64,000 bases of DNA from Arenibacter sp. 6A1 (GCF_012272855.1 NZ_JAAXCQ010000007.1:124001-188000), one strand, 5' to 3'; counted from the stretch's first letter, positions 1 through 9,970 are shown. Notes: generated by a model not told the origin, from the sequence alone. Made by a program: numbers and translations.

Positions 1-80
1 TAAGGGCTGGTACCCAAATAGTACCGGAATTAACTTCTTTCGACGAAATCATCAATTCATTCAACACGGTTTTTAAATAA
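1..80 (+). CDS. RND efflux periplasmic adaptor, C-terminal end only
   Basis: An open frame enters from the left edge (codons from base 3) and stops with TAA at 78-80, ten bases before the RND permease start. Its last residues read PELTSFDEIINSFNTVFK. Position directly before an RND permease and a TolC-type channel is what is expected for the membrane-fusion (HlyD/AcrA-type) adaptor of a tripartite pump. The identity rests on context, because only about 25 residues are visible. Confidence 0.55.
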   Translation, partial: RAGTQIVPELTSFDEIINSFNTVFK

Positions 81-90
81 TCTAGCTAGC

Positions 91-3000
91 ATGTTAAAAA
101 CATTCATAGAAAGGCCGGTATTATCTACCGTCATATCCATTATTATCCTATTATTGGGGGGTTTAGGTCTCTCTGAACTACCCGTAACCCAATACCCGGA
201 TATAGCCCCTCCTACGGTTTCTATTAGTGCCAGTTATCCTGGTGCCAACGCCGAGACCATATTAGAAAGTGTGATAGTCCCCATAGAGGAACAAATTAAT
301 GGTGTAGAAGGCATGACCTATATGACCTCTACGGCCAGTAACTCGGGAAGTGCCAATATAACAGTCTTTTTTGAACAAGGGGTAGATCCCGATATTGCCG
401 CGGTAAACGTTCAAAACAGGGTATCTAGGGCTAATGCCTTGTTGCCCGCAGAAGTGATTAGGGCCGGGATTACGACCCAAAAACAACAAAGTTCCGCCCT
501 AATGTACGTGGCCTTGTTTTCTTCTAATCCCGACTATGACGATACCTTTGTTCAAAATTACTTGAACATCAATATCAAACCGGAGTTACAGCGTGTAAAG
601 GGTGTTGGTGCCGTCAATGTTTTTGGCAGCAAGGATTATTCTATGCGCGTTTGGTTAGACCCTTCAAAATTGGCTGCCTATAAGCTGACTACTACAGAGG
701 TGGTGAGTGCTATTGGCGAACAAAGTTTGGAAGCCGCAGCAGGTTCCTTAGGTCAAAATTCAGGGGAATCCTTTGAATACGTAATCAAATATAAGGGGCG
801 TTATAAAACGGCCGAAGAATATGGCGATATCATCATTAAATCTTTGGGCAATGGAGAAATCCTAAGGCTAAAAGATGTGGCCAAAGTAGAACTTGGTGCT
901 TTTTCGTATACCTCTCTCTCTAGATCTAAGGGAAACCCCGGTGTTAACTTTGGCGTTTTTCAGACCCCAGGCTCTAACGCCCAGGAAATTATAGAAAACC
1001 TGTATGTAAAATTAGAGGATCTAAAAGAGCAATTTCCAGAAGGCGTGGAATACCTAATTAATTACGACACCAATAAGTTTTTAACGGCCTCCATGAATAA
1101 GGTAAAAAACACGCTTATAGAAGCCTTCTTATTGGTTTTTTTAGTGGTTTTTATTTTTCTTCAAGATTTCAAATCGACCTTAATTCCGGCTATAGCCGTT
1201 CCGGTATCTATTATCGGTACTTTCTTTTTCCTTAATTTATTTGGCTATTCCCTGAATTTACTAACCCTATTTGCTCTTCTTTTGGCGATTGGGATCGTGG
1301 TAGATGATGCTATTGTAGTGGTAGAAGCCGTACATGCCAAATTAGAAGAAGGGTATGATTCTGCCAAAGAAGCTACCGTGAGTGCCATGAGCGAAATTAG
1401 CGGCGCCATTGTTTCTATAACCTTGGTGATGGCAGCGGTATTTATTCCTATTACTTTTATAAAGGGACCTTCTGGCGTTTTCTATGAGCAATTTGGGGTA
1501 ACCTTGCTTATCGCTATATTAATTTCTGCCGTTAACGCTTTAACCTTAAGTCCGGCTCTTTGTGCTATTTTCCTTAAACCGCACCATGGAAAAGACCAGA
1601 AAAAGGGACTTTTGCAACGTTTTTATATGGCTTTTAACGCCGCTTTTGAGGCCAGCACCAAAAAATACGTCAAGTCATTGTACTTTTTAGTGAAGCACAA
1701 ATGGGTAACGGCAGCCATATTGCTACTTGCTGCTGGCTCTATTTGGTGGGCGAACAGCACTACTCCTAGTGGTTTTGTACCTGCAGAAGACAGAGGGGTA
1801 ATATTTATGAACATTGAACTTCCCCAAGGTGCTTCCTTGGACAGGACGTACAGCATTACCCAAGAGCTCTATCAAACCATCAACACCATTGAAGGTATAA
1901 AAACCGCTTCTATTATTAATGGGAACAACTTTTTCTCTGGCGCAGGAAGTTCCTATGGAATGGGCTTTATCATTTTAGAGAGCTGGGAAGACAGAGATAC
2001 GGATGCTACGGAAATAGGCGCCATCATAGGTGCGTTGAATAAAAAAGCAGCCACTATTTCCGATGCTAAAATTATTTTCTTTACTCCTCCGAGTATTCCT
2101 GGTTTTGGTTCTTCGGACGGATTTGAATTGCAATTACAAGATCGTAGTTCGGGCGAATTAAAGGCGTTGGACAATACGGCCAATGATTTTGTTTCTGCCC
2201 TTATTCAGCGCCCAGAAGTTGCTTATGCCTCCAACTCCTTTAGCACCAATTTCCCGCAGTTGCAAATGGACATCAATATTCCCAAAGCCAAGGAAGCGGG
2301 CGTAAACATTAAAGATATCCTAGCTACTTTACAAGGCTATATTGGGGGCTATTACGCGGCAGATTTCAGTAGGTTTGGAAAACAGTTCAGGGTTTTTGTA
2401 CAAGCAGAGCCCGAAGACCGAAAGGATGTGGAAAGCCTTAATAGCATGTTCGTAAAGAACAGTAATGGCGATATGGCACCGGTATCACAATTTGTGACCC
2501 TAAGCCGTGTTTACGGCCCTCAGACCATCAACAGGTTCAATCTTTTCAATTCGGTGACCATCAATGGCTCGGCAGCCCCAGGCTTTAGTTCTGGAGATGC
2601 TATTAAAGCCGTCAACGAAGTCGCCAAAGAAAAACTGCCTAAAAATTATGAAGTGGCGTTTTCCGGAATTACCCGTGAAGAAATTGCCTCTGCCGGCCAA
2701 TCTGGAATCATATTTTTATTGAGTATTGTTTTTGTTTACTTTTTCCTTGCCGCTCAATACGAAAGTTATTTGCTTCCTTTTGCGGTATTGCTCTCTTTAC
2801 CCGTTGGGGTTTCTGGCGCCTATTTATCTACTAAATTCTTAGGGTTGGAAAACAACATTTATTTCCAGATCGCCCTTATAATGCTGATAGGTCTTTTGGC
2901 CAAGAACGCTATTCTAATCGTAGAGTTTGCGATACAACGAAGAAGACAGGGGCTATCCATACCTGAAGCCGCCATACAGGCTGCAAGAGCAAGGTTACGT

Positions 3001-3231
3001 CCTATCTTAATGACCTCCTTTGCATTTATCTTAGGGCTTATGCCTTTGGTACTTGCCAAGGGTGTGGGTGCCGCCGGAAACAATGCCATTGGAACCGGTG
3101 CCGCTGGAGGTATGTTGATAGGAACTATACTAGGAGTTTTTATTATCCCGGTCCTCTTCATTGTTTTTCAATGGTTACAGGAAAAAGTTTCTGAGACCCC
3201 ACAACCTACTACGAACACGGAAAAAGCATAA
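91..3231 (+). CDS. RND family multidrug efflux permease (HAE1/AcrB-like)
   Basis: Inner-membrane proton-driven pump of an RND tripartite efflux system exporting hydrophobic or amphiphilic compounds. At 1046 aa it has normal AcrB length. It opens with the family N-terminus (FIERPVLSTVISI) and has two sets of hydrophobic helices (about residues 10-30 and 340-540; 545-565 and 870-1030) separated by two large periplasmic loops. The TM4 proton-relay segment GIVVDDAIVVVEAV with paired Asp is present near residue 405. The C-terminal half shows the repeated GLLAKNAILIVEFA motif. The adaptor lies 10 bp upstream and the outer-membrane channel 8 bp downstream, so the three genes form one operon. The substrate cannot be read from sequence. 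Confidence 0.95.
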   Translation: MLKTFIERPVLSTVISIIILLLGGLGLSELPVTQYPDIAPPTVSISASYPGANAETILESVIVPIEEQINGVEGMTYMTSTASNSGSANITVFFEQGVDPDIAAVNVQNRVSRANALLPAEVIRAGITTQKQQSSALMYVALFSSNPDYDDTFVQNYLNINIKPELQRVKGVGAVNVFGSKDYSMRVWLDPSKLAAYKLTTTEVVSAIGEQSLEAAAGSLGQNSGESFEYVIKYKGRYKTAEEYGDIIIKSLGNGEILRLKDVAKVELGAFSYTSLSRSKGNPGVNFGVFQTPGSNAQEIIENLYVKLEDLKEQFPEGVEYLINYDTNKFLTASMNKVKNTLIEAFLLVFLVVFIFLQDFKSTLIPAIAVPVSIIGTFFFLNLFGYSLNLLTLFALLLAIGIVVDDAIVVVEAVHAKLEEGYDSAKEATVSAMSEISGAIVSITLVMAAVFIPITFIKGPSGVFYEQFGVTLLIAILISAVNALTLSPALCAIFLKPHHGKDQKKGLLQRFYMAFNAAFEASTKKYVKSLYFLVKHKWVTAAILLLAAGSIWWANSTTPSGFVPAEDRGVIFMNIELPQGASLDRTYSITQELYQTINTIEGIKTASIINGNNFFSGAGSSYGMGFIILESWEDRDTDATEIGAIIGALNKKAATISDAKIIFFTPPSIPGFGSSDGFELQLQDRSSGELKALDNTANDFVSALIQRPEVAYASNSFSTNFPQLQMDINIPKAKEAGVNIKDILATLQGYIGGYYAADFSRFGKQFRVFVQAEPEDRKDVESLNSMFVKNSNGDMAPVSQFVTLSRVYGPQTINRFNLFNSVTINGSAAPGFSSGDAIKAVNEVAKEKLPKNYEVAFSGITREEIASAGQSGIIFLLSIVFVYFFLAAQYESYLLPFAVLLSLPVGVSGAYLSTKFLGLENNIYFQIALIMLIGLLAKNAILIVEFAIQRRRQGLSIPEAAIQAARARLRPILMTSFAFILGLMPLVLAKGVGAAGNNAIGTGAAGGMLIGTILGVFIIPVLFIVFQWLQEKVSETPQPTTNTEKA

Positions 3232-3239
3232 CCCATATT

Positions 3240-4640
3240 ATGAAAAAAACGCTATTGTATAAAACATTCCTTTTTGCCTTTATGGCCCTTGGCCTACAAT
3301 CTTGTTTTGTGGCAAAAAATTATGATCGTCCCGATTTTGAAACGGACTCCTTATACAGAACCTCCCAAGTACCAACCGACAGTAGTTCTATGGCTACTAT
3401 CTCTTGGCGAGATATGTTTACGGACCCCTTCTTGTCTTCTTATATCGAGGAAGGCCTACAAAAGAACTTGGACATCAGGATTGCCCTGCAAAAGATAAAT
3501 GCAGCAGAGGCCTATTTAAAACAAGGCAGGGCCGGGTATTTGCCCTCTTTGTCCGCCAAGGGTTCCGTACTACACCAAAACGCTTCGGAAAATAGACAGT
3601 TCTCCGGTATATCTCAAGGAAGCACCAACCTTTATGAGTTTTCTACCGCACTGAGTTGGGAGGCCGATATTTGGGGTAAAATTAGAAGCAACAAAAGGGC
3701 CACGGAAGCAGGTTATTTACAGACCATGGCCGCCCATAAGGCCGTAAAAAGTCAGCTTGTAGCCCAAATAGCCAGCACCTATTACCAGTTATTGGCCTTG
3801 GACCGACAAAAGGAGATTACGGAAAAAACCATCACGAACCGGGAAAACAGTCTAGAAACCATAAAAGCCCTAAAGGAAGCGGGGAACGTAACCCAGGTGG
3901 CGGTCGACCAAACCTCGGCGCAGTTATATAATGCCCAGGCGCTATTGATCGATATTGAAAAAAGTATCTTTAGAACCGAAAACACCTTGAGTCTTCTTCT
4001 GGCCAGGCCCTCGCAAAACATAGAAAGAAGCGATTTAACGGCACAAAGCCTAGGAGAGGACATACAGATAGGTATCCCTTCCCTGCTACTTAGAAACCGG
4101 CCAGATGTGATTGCCGCAGAATACCAGTTTGTGAACACCTTTGAATTGACCAATGTTGCCAAAAGCAATTTTTACCCCACCCTTACCTTAACCGGTACAG
4201 CTGGTTTTCAAAGTTTGGACTTTAAAAACTGGTTCGATTCCAGTTCTTTATTTTCATCTTTGTTAGGCGGACTTACCCAGCCTATATTTAATAATAGAAA
4301 AATAAGAACACAATACGAGGTAGCTTTGGCACAGAAAGAACAGGCCTTGGCGAATTTTGAAAAGACGGTGTTGATCGCGGGTCAGGAAGTTTCCAATGCG
4401 CTGTTTGAATATACCTCAGAAGTAAAGAAGTACGCATATAGAAATAACGAAGTTCAGGCACTTCGCACGGCAGAATCTAATTCTGAAGTCTTATTAAACA
4501 ATGGTTTTGGAACTTATTTAGATCTGCTAACAGCTAGGCAAAATGCCCTGAATGCAGAAATTAACTTAATTGAAAACCAATTGCAACAGTTGCAATCCAA
4601 GGTTGCCCTTTACAAGGCTCTCGGTGGGGGCTGGCAATAA
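3240..4640 (+). CDS. TolC-family outer-membrane efflux lipoprotein (NodT type)
   Basis: Outer-membrane channel of the tripartite efflux pump encoded just upstream. The protein (466 aa) starts with a lipoprotein signal peptide ending in a lipobox (LQSC, Cys about residue 22), as in NodT/CusC-type channels. The body has the two duplicated coiled-coil halves of the family: long heptad-like stretches around residues 75-115, 155-235, 375-405 and 430-460, and the conserved LLLRNRPDVIAAEYQ segment between them. It starts 8 bp after the permease stop and is followed by an intrinsic terminator, so it closes the operon. Confidence 0.95.
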   Translation: MKKTLLYKTFLFAFMALGLQSCFVAKNYDRPDFETDSLYRTSQVPTDSSSMATISWRDMFTDPFLSSYIEEGLQKNLDIRIALQKINAAEAYLKQGRAGYLPSLSAKGSVLHQNASENRQFSGISQGSTNLYEFSTALSWEADIWGKIRSNKRATEAGYLQTMAAHKAVKSQLVAQIASTYYQLLALDRQKEITEKTITNRENSLETIKALKEAGNVTQVAVDQTSAQLYNAQALLIDIEKSIFRTENTLSLLLARPSQNIERSDLTAQSLGEDIQIGIPSLLLRNRPDVIAAEYQFVNTFELTNVAKSNFYPTLTLTGTAGFQSLDFKNWFDSSSLFSSLLGGLTQPIFNNRKIRTQYEVALAQKEQALANFEKTVLIAGQEVSNALFEYTSEVKKYAYRNNEVQALRTAESNSEVLLNNGFGTYLDLLTARQNALNAEINLIENQLQQLQSKVALYKALGGGWQ

Positions 4641-4644
4641 TACC

Positions 4645-4673
4645 AAAAACGCCTCCTTTTCGGGAGGCGTTTT
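4645..4673. terminator. Bidirectional intrinsic terminator
   Basis: An 11-bp perfect stem AAAACGCCTCC / GGAGGCGTTTT closes a short TTTTC loop, with T-rich sequence on both sides. It lies between the convergent efflux operon and the CYTH gene and can serve both. Confidence 0.85.
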
Positions 4674-4676
4674 AAT

Positions 4677-5144
4677 TTACCATTCTTTAAAAGGGTGTTT
4701 GCTCAATTGGGAGTTGTAATATTTGATATCTCCCGTCACCTCTTGCCCTAGCCAATCGGGCCTTATAAATTTTTCCTCCTCGGACTTCAATTCTATCTCG
4801 GCCACTACCAGGCCTTGGTTTTCTCCTAAAAATTCATCTACTTCAATAATATGCTCCCCAGAGGGAATACAATAGCGATACTTTTGTAAGATGCCCTTTT
4901 CACAGATTTTGAGCAAGGAAGATGCCTCTAGCACCGGTATTTCCTTTTCCCATTCGAAGCGGGAAGTACCCGAGGCATTAGAGATGCCCTTGACCGTAAT
5001 AAAGCCTTTATCGCCCATAATCCTGACCCGGACGGTACGCTCCTTATGCGTATTTAAAAACCCCTGCTCTATACGTGTTTTACTGCTTGCCTGCTCCTTA
5101 TAGGCTATGGAATTCACTAAAAATTTACGTTCTATTTCAATCAT
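4677..5144 (-). CDS. CYTH domain protein (class IV adenylate cyclase/triphosphatase fold)
   Basis: A 155-aa protein of the CYTH superfamily, which binds triphosphates in a metal-dependent beta tunnel. The signature ExExK appears at the N-terminus (IEIERKF, residues 2-8). Further family landmarks are RVRIMGDKGFITVKG (about 40-54), FEWEKEIP and VDEFLGENQGLVVAEIEL (about 101-118). Bacterial members of this size are usually inorganic triphosphatases; adenylate cyclase activity is not implied. It shares a terminator with the convergent efflux operon. The next gene, read on the same strand, ends 47 bp upstream and may be cotranscribed. Confidence 0.85.
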   Translation of the reverse strand: MIEIERKFLVNSIAYKEQASSKTRIEQGFLNTHKERTVRVRIMGDKGFITVKGISNASGTSRFEWEKEIPVLEASSLLKICEKGILQKYRYCIPSGEHIIEVDEFLGENQGLVVAEIELKSEEEKFIRPDWLGQEVTGDIKYYNSQLSKHPFKEW

Positions 5145-5191
5145 CGATACTTCTTTCTTTACTGGAAACTACAGAGGGGTTTTAGAGTTCC

Positions 5192-5869
5192 TTATCCTTT
5201 ACAATCCTTGTCAATAGCCTTAATTTCGTCAGATTCAATATATATCTTATGATATTTATTGTTGGCCAGCCAAGCCATGGTTGTTGCAATGGCCTCCGGA
5301 CGGATGGTTTTATACTTTTGCCAAGGCCCTATCAAGGCAAAATTAAAGATTTTCAACAATTGCTTGGCAAACCATTCCCCGAATCTTTTTTCGTCTCTTT
5401 TTCCTCCTATTAAGGAGGGCTGCAAGATATGGGTTTTTTTAATTTTGCACTTCATCACCTCCTCTTCCATAACGCCTTTGGTCTTATTATAAAATACCTT
5501 GCTTGTAGGGTTGGCACCCAAGGCAGAAATTACGATAAAGGTGGTAATCCCATTTTCCATACAGAGTTGAGCAGCCTTGACAGGAATTCCATAATCTATT
5601 TGATGGTACAAATCTTTATCTGGGGTTTTGGCCTTGGTAGTCCCTATGCAACAGAATACTTCATCGGCCAAAAAGTAAGTTTTAAAACTTTTCAGATCCA
5701 GCACATCGCCCAAATGCTCTTCTAATTTGGGGTGTAAAAAACCAATTTTGGACCGCGAAAAAAGCTTCACTTTGGCATAGCGCGGATCGTCCAATAGTTC
5801 CTTTACCAAGAAAGACCCCGTTAAACCTGTCGCTCCTAAAACAATGGCTGTTTTATCGTGTATTTTCAT
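5192..5869 (-). CDS. NAD(P)-binding Rossmann-fold protein (TIP30/atypical SDR-like)
   Basis: A 225-aa atypical short-chain dehydrogenase/NAD(P)H-binding protein. The dinucleotide-binding loop is VLGATGLTGSFL (about residues 10-21). The central VISALGAN and YNKTKGVMEEEV segments (about 112-135) resemble the TIP30/NmrA-like group, where the SDR catalytic Tyr-Lys pair is modified. Substrate unknown; such proteins are often annotated as oxidoreductases or redox sensors. It is divergent from dinB, with 77 bp between the starts. Confidence 0.8.
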   Translation of the reverse strand: MKIHDKTAIVLGATGLTGSFLVKELLDDPRYAKVKLFSRSKIGFLHPKLEEHLGDVLDLKSFKTYFLADEVFCCIGTTKAKTPDKDLYHQIDYGIPVKAAQLCMENGITTFIVISALGANPTSKVFYNKTKGVMEEEVMKCKIKKTHILQPSLIGGKRDEKRFGEWFAKQLLKIFNFALIGPWQKYKTIRPEAIATTMAWLANNKYHKIYIESDEIKAIDKDCKG

Positions 5870-5946
5870 CCTTTTCTATTCTATCAATATATGTTTTGCA
5901 CCTCGCTATTGGCTGCGGTACAAATTAGTTGTTATAAATTTACGGC

Positions 5947-7044
5947 ATGAAATTGGATTTTCCTTTACGAAAAATTATCCACGTCGATATGGACGCCTTT
6001 TACGCTTCCGTAGAGCAAATGGACAATCCAGACCTAAGAGAAAAGGCAGTGGCCGTGGGAGGCTCCGAAAAACGCGGTGTGGTTGCTGCCGCCAGTTATC
6101 AGGCCCGTAAATATGGTGTCCGAAGTGCTATCAGTGGTGCTTTGGCCAAAAAACTATGCCCCGACCTTATTTTTGTGAAGCCCCGCTTTGACCGCTACAA
6201 GGAAATCTCCCTTAAAATAAGGGCTATTTTTTACGAATATACCGACCTGGTAGAGCCACTGTCCTTGGATGAAGCCTATTTAGATGTCACCACGAACAAA
6301 AAAGGCAACCCATCGGCCTCCCAAATCGCTGAAGAAATAAGGGATCGTATTTTTAAGGAAGTAGGCTTAACGGCATCGGCAGGGATATCCATCAACAAAT
6401 TTATCGCCAAGGTTGCCAGTGATTACAACAAGCCCAACGGCCAAAAAACGGTAAATCCGGAAGAAGTACCGTTGTTTTTAGAGCATTTGGACATTCGAAA
6501 ATTCTATGGGGTAGGAAAAGTGACGGCCGAAAAAATGTACCAATTGGGCATTTTTACGGGAAAGGATCTCAAGGGAAAATCTACCGAATTTTTAACCGAG
6601 CACTTCGGAAAAAGTGGCGCCTATTATTATCAAGTGGTTCGGGGCATCCATACCAGTGAAGTAAAACCCAATAGGATTCCCAAATCGGTCGGTGCCGAAC
6701 GTACTTTTGACGAAAATTTAAGCAGTGAAATTTTTATGTTGAAAAAGCTAGAAAACATAGCCTTTGAACTAGAGAAACGCCTTAAAAAATCGTCCATAGC
6801 CGGAAAAACTGTGACTTTAAAAATTAAGTACAGTGATTTCTCCCAGCAGACCCGAAGCAAGACCCTGCCCTATTTCATAGCCGAAAAAAGCCTTATCCTA
6901 GAAACGGCCAAAGAACTCCTTTACCAAGAAAAAATGGACAATTCCGTGCGATTGCTAGGGATATCCCTCTCCAATTTAAATACCGACAAGAAAGCTGCTT
7001 CCGACAAAAAAACCATCAGTATTCAGTTAAAACTCGATTTTTAG
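5947..7044 (+). CDS. dinB: DNA polymerase IV (Y-family)
   Basis: Error-prone translesion DNA polymerase. At 365 aa it has family length. The first catalytic carboxylate motif is HVDMDAFYASVEQ (about residues 13-25) and the second is SLDEAYLDVT (about 103-112), with the Asp-Glu pair required for metal binding. The thumb carries helix-hairpin-helix segments (about 180-215), followed by the little-finger domain. The C-terminus ends in KTISIQLKLDF, whose terminal QLKLDF is the form of a beta-clamp-binding peptide. No LexA-like operator was recognised upstream. Confidence 0.96.
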   Translation: MKLDFPLRKIIHVDMDAFYASVEQMDNPDLREKAVAVGGSEKRGVVAAASYQARKYGVRSAISGALAKKLCPDLIFVKPRFDRYKEISLKIRAIFYEYTDLVEPLSLDEAYLDVTTNKKGNPSASQIAEEIRDRIFKEVGLTASAGISINKFIAKVASDYNKPNGQKTVNPEEVPLFLEHLDIRKFYGVGKVTAEKMYQLGIFTGKDLKGKSTEFLTEHFGKSGAYYYQVVRGIHTSEVKPNRIPKSVGAERTFDENLSSEIFMLKKLENIAFELEKRLKKSSIAGKTVTLKIKYSDFSQQTRSKTLPYFIAEKSLILETAKELLYQEKMDNSVRLLGISLSNLNTDKKAASDKKTISIQLKLDF

Positions 7045-7145
7045 GATCACAGGTCTATACTTCCGTATCAACCTCAAGTAGAGAACCTAGCGGGGAGGTC
7101 ATTACTACTGCAAGCGTTTTCGTTTCCTTGTTTAAGGAAATAAAA

Positions 7146-7179
7146 AAAGCCTTGCAAGGAGTTTTCCCTACAAGGCTTT
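7146..7179 (-). terminator. Intrinsic terminator of pyk
   Basis: A 9-bp stem AAAGCCTTG / CAAGGCTTT around a 16-nt loop, followed on the minus strand by a T run. It lies 20 bp after the pyruvate kinase stop. Confidence 0.8.
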
Positions 7180-7199
7180 ATTAGATATTATAAGATCGC

Positions 7200-8642
7200 T
7201 TAAAAGTCAGTAGCTCCTATTTCAGAAACTCTTAGGGTATTTACCATCCCCTTTTCTTTTATAGGCATTGCGGCCAAACTAATTAGCATATCGCCAACTT
7301 CTAGGAAGCCTTTTTCACATGCCATTCTGTTTACGTCTTCTATAGTTTCGTCTGTAGATACAAACTTGTCGTAATAAAATGCTTTAACACCCCAAAGAAG
7401 GTTTAACTGCGTTAAAATTCTTCTGTTAGAGGTAAATACCAAAATATGTGCCTTTGGTCTCCAAGCCGAAATTTGGAAGGCTGTGTACCCACTATTGGTA
7501 AGTGTAGAAATACCTTTTGCCTTAATTTCATTGGCCATGATAGCAGCGTGATAACATACCGATTTGGTAATATATCTGTTGGTTCTAATTTGTGGTGGCG
7601 CTAATGGTACTTTAATAAGTTCAGAATTTTCTACGCTCTTTAAAATGCTGCTCATTTTCTCGATTACTTGTACTGGGTAGTTCCCAACAGAAGTTTCACC
7701 AGAAAGCATCACTGCATCGGCACCGTCCATCACCGAATTGGCAACATCGTTTACCTCGGCACGAGTTGGAGTAAGGCTCGTTATCATCGTTTCCATCATT
7801 TGGGTAGCGATGATCACTGGGATCCTAGCTTTTTTAGCTCTTAATACTAATTGTTTCTGAATTAAAGGTACTTCATGCGCAGGAACTTCCACTCCTAAAT
7901 CGCCCCTAGCTACCATTAAACCATCGCAGAAAGCTACAATCTTATCGATGTTTTCTACAGCTTCCGGTTTTTCTATTTTAGCAATGATCGGAATCTTGTA
8001 ATCTGAATGTTCTTTGATAATATTCTGAAGATCTATCAGATCCTGACTGAATCTTACGAAAGAAAGTGCTATCCAATCTACATTTTGGGAAATCGCAAAA
8101 ATAGCATCCTCAACATCCTTTTTAGTCAATGCTGGCAAGGATATATTCGTATTAGGAAGGTTAACCCCTTTTTTAGACTTTAAAGGTCCTCCTTGGATTA
8201 CCTTAGCCTTTACCTGATCTTTTTTATTGGTGGAAATCACCTCGAACATCAATTTTCCGTCATCCAAAAGAATACGTTCTCCTGCCTGAACATCCTGTGG
8301 AAAATTGGTATAGTTCATATATACCCTTTCGGCAGTACCTTCAAAAGGCTTACCGGTTACAAAAGTTATTTCATCACCAGGGGCTACGACCACTTCCCCA
8401 GCCATGACACCGACTCTAAGTTTTGGACCTTGTAAATCTGCAAGAATAGAAGTGTTAATCCCTAATTCCTCATTTAGTTCACGTATCATTTGTATACGTT
8501 CGGCCACGTCCTTATAATCGGCATGGGAAAAGTTTATCCTAAAGACATCTACTCCAGCCTGCATCATCTCCTTAAGAACACTTTTCTTACTAGTAGCTGG
8601 CCCTAGAGTAGCTACTATTTTTGTCTTTTTTGTCGTTGGCAT
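7200..8642 (-). CDS. pyk: Pyruvate kinase
   Basis: Last enzyme of glycolysis: phosphoenolpyruvate + ADP to pyruvate + ATP. The 480-aa length is normal for a bacterial type. Visible landmarks are KIVATLGPAT (residues 7-16), FRINFSH (34-40), the active-site block IPIIAKIEKPEAVENID (about 219-235, with the catalytic Lys in AKIEKPE) and MVARGDLGVEVP (about 243-254). The C-terminal regulatory domain follows (about 350-480). It starts 4 bp after the stop of the upstream IPExxxVDY gene, so the two are cotranscribed. Confidence 0.97.
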   Translation of the reverse strand: MPTTKKTKIVATLGPATSKKSVLKEMMQAGVDVFRINFSHADYKDVAERIQMIRELNEELGINTSILADLQGPKLRVGVMAGEVVVAPGDEITFVTGKPFEGTAERVYMNYTNFPQDVQAGERILLDDGKLMFEVISTNKKDQVKAKVIQGGPLKSKKGVNLPNTNISLPALTKKDVEDAIFAISQNVDWIALSFVRFSQDLIDLQNIIKEHSDYKIPIIAKIEKPEAVENIDKIVAFCDGLMVARGDLGVEVPAHEVPLIQKQLVLRAKKARIPVIIATQMMETMITSLTPTRAEVNDVANSVMDGADAVMLSGETSVGNYPVQVIEKMSSILKSVENSELIKVPLAPPQIRTNRYITKSVCYHAAIMANEIKAKGISTLTNSGYTAFQISAWRPKAHILVFTSNRRILTQLNLLWGVKAFYYDKFVSTDETIEDVNRMACEKGFLEVGDMLISLAAMPIKEKGMVNTLRVSEIGATDF

Positions 8643-8646
8643 TTTA

Positions 8647-9111
8647 TTAAAAAATTAAATTGTTTTTAGATTTTAGTTTGTTCGCGTCCAAGCTATAGGC
8701 GGTAATAACCCTTGGAATGGACAACACGGATTTGAAGATTACTTCTTCTGCATCCGGCTCGTCGTGTTCTACCTTAAAAAAATAGTCCACTTCTCTATAT
8801 TCGGGTATCAATACAGGTGTTGAATAGGAAGGTTGACTCTGAAATAGGTCGCCCATCACCAATTCTTGTTCCTTGATACCTATGTTGCTAATAAGTGTAT
8901 AATATCGGTCGTTTACTTGATCTCGCCATTCAAAAATAGGAAAATAACCGCTCTTGGCTATCTCTAGATCGAATTTAGTTCTTTTTAAATTTGATTTCAA
9001 ACAACGGTTTAAGGCATAGACCAATGCATAGTCTTCTAAACTACTGTGCAAGGCGATTAAAGTAAAAGTATCCTCATAAAAGTCTTCCGAAATTTTGTAT
9101 ATCGCTGCCAT
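8647..9111 (-). CDS. IPExxxVDY family protein
   Basis: A 154-aa soluble protein of a small Bacteroidota family named for the motif seen here as IPEYREVDYF (about residues 102-111). No catalytic motif is apparent and the function is unknown. The gene lies between rnc and pyk on the same strand with a 4-bp gap to pyk. This conserved neighbourhood is typical of Flavobacteriia and suggests coupling to glycolysis or its regulation, but that is inference. Confidence 0.85.
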   Translation of the reverse strand: MAAIYKISEDFYEDTFTLIALHSSLEDYALVYALNRCLKSNLKRTKFDLEIAKSGYFPIFEWRDQVNDRYYTLISNIGIKEQELVMGDLFQSQPSYSTPVLIPEYREVDYFFKVEHDEPDAEEVIFKSVLSIPRVITAYSLDANKLKSKNNLIF

Positions 9112-9224
9112 ACCTTCCGTGAAAGGGGTAAATATAAGGTTAATAACGAAATTAGCCTACTTCCTGCCAGCGCAAAAATTTAGATTATATTACGAAAACG
9201 TTAGAGTTTCATTACTTTTAACAA

Positions 9225-9962
9225 TTAAGTCTTGTTAATTTTATCTTGTAGCGCATAATACGCTCTTTTAGACGCAATTTCTTCGGCCTTCTTCTTCGAG
9301 GTTGCCCTTGCTTTTGCCACAATATTGTTCCCTATGGATAATTTTACCGCGAAATGCTTTACGGCATCGTTTCCAGTATCATCATACACGTCGTACTGAA
9401 AAGTTTTCTTCTTCTTCTGGCACCATTCTATCACCAGGCTTTTATAGCTGATGACCCTGCCTTCCAATTGTTCTATATCCACATAGGGGCCAATGACCTT
9501 TTTGTTGATGAATTTTTCGCAATACGCATAGCCTCTATCCAAATATATGGCTCCCACCAATGCTTCAAAAACATTCCCATGAATATTTTCACCGAAGCGT
9601 TCTTTAGGAATTCTGCTTTCTACGTAATGAATCAGATTCAGGTCTTTTCCCAGTTCGTTCAAATGCTCTCTACTGACGATTTTCGAACGCATTTTGGTCA
9701 AATACCCTTCATCGCCTTCGGGAACCTTCCCATAAAGGTATTTAGAAATAATAGTCCCCAACATAGAATCGCCCAGGAACTCCAATCGTTCGTAATTCAT
9801 CGGATTGCCCAATTTATCTTTTCTATTGACCGACCTGTGTACGAATGCCCTTTTATAAATATCCAGGTTTTTGGGCTTAAACCCTAGGATTGATTTCATA
9901 CCTAAAAAAAAATCCCCATCCTTATTAGAATGGGAATTAAATAAATTGGCAGGAAACTTCAT
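9225..9962 (-). CDS. rnc: Ribonuclease III
   Basis: Double-strand-specific endoribonuclease acting in rRNA and mRNA processing. The RNase III signature NYERLEFLGDSMLGTIISK is present (about residues 52-70 from the chosen start), with the second acidic cluster at NVFEALVGAIYLDRGY. A double-stranded-RNA-binding domain forms the C-terminus (about 170-240, ending KKKAEEIASKRAYYAL). I chose the ATG at 9962, nine bases after the fabF stop, giving 245 aa. An in-frame start at 9998 would overlap fabF by 28 bp and adds 12 residues unlike the family. It is the third gene of acpP-fabF-rnc. Confidence 0.94.
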   Translation of the reverse strand: MKFPANLFNSHSNKDGDFFLGMKSILGFKPKNLDIYKRAFVHRSVNRKDKLGNPMNYERLEFLGDSMLGTIISKYLYGKVPEGDEGYLTKMRSKIVSREHLNELGKDLNLIHYVESRIPKERFGENIHGNVFEALVGAIYLDRGYAYCEKFINKKVIGPYVDIEQLEGRVISYKSLVIEWCQKKKKTFQYDVYDDTGNDAVKHFAVKLSIGNNIVAKARATSKKKAEEIASKRAYYALQDKINKT

Positions 9963-9970
9963 CTTATGAA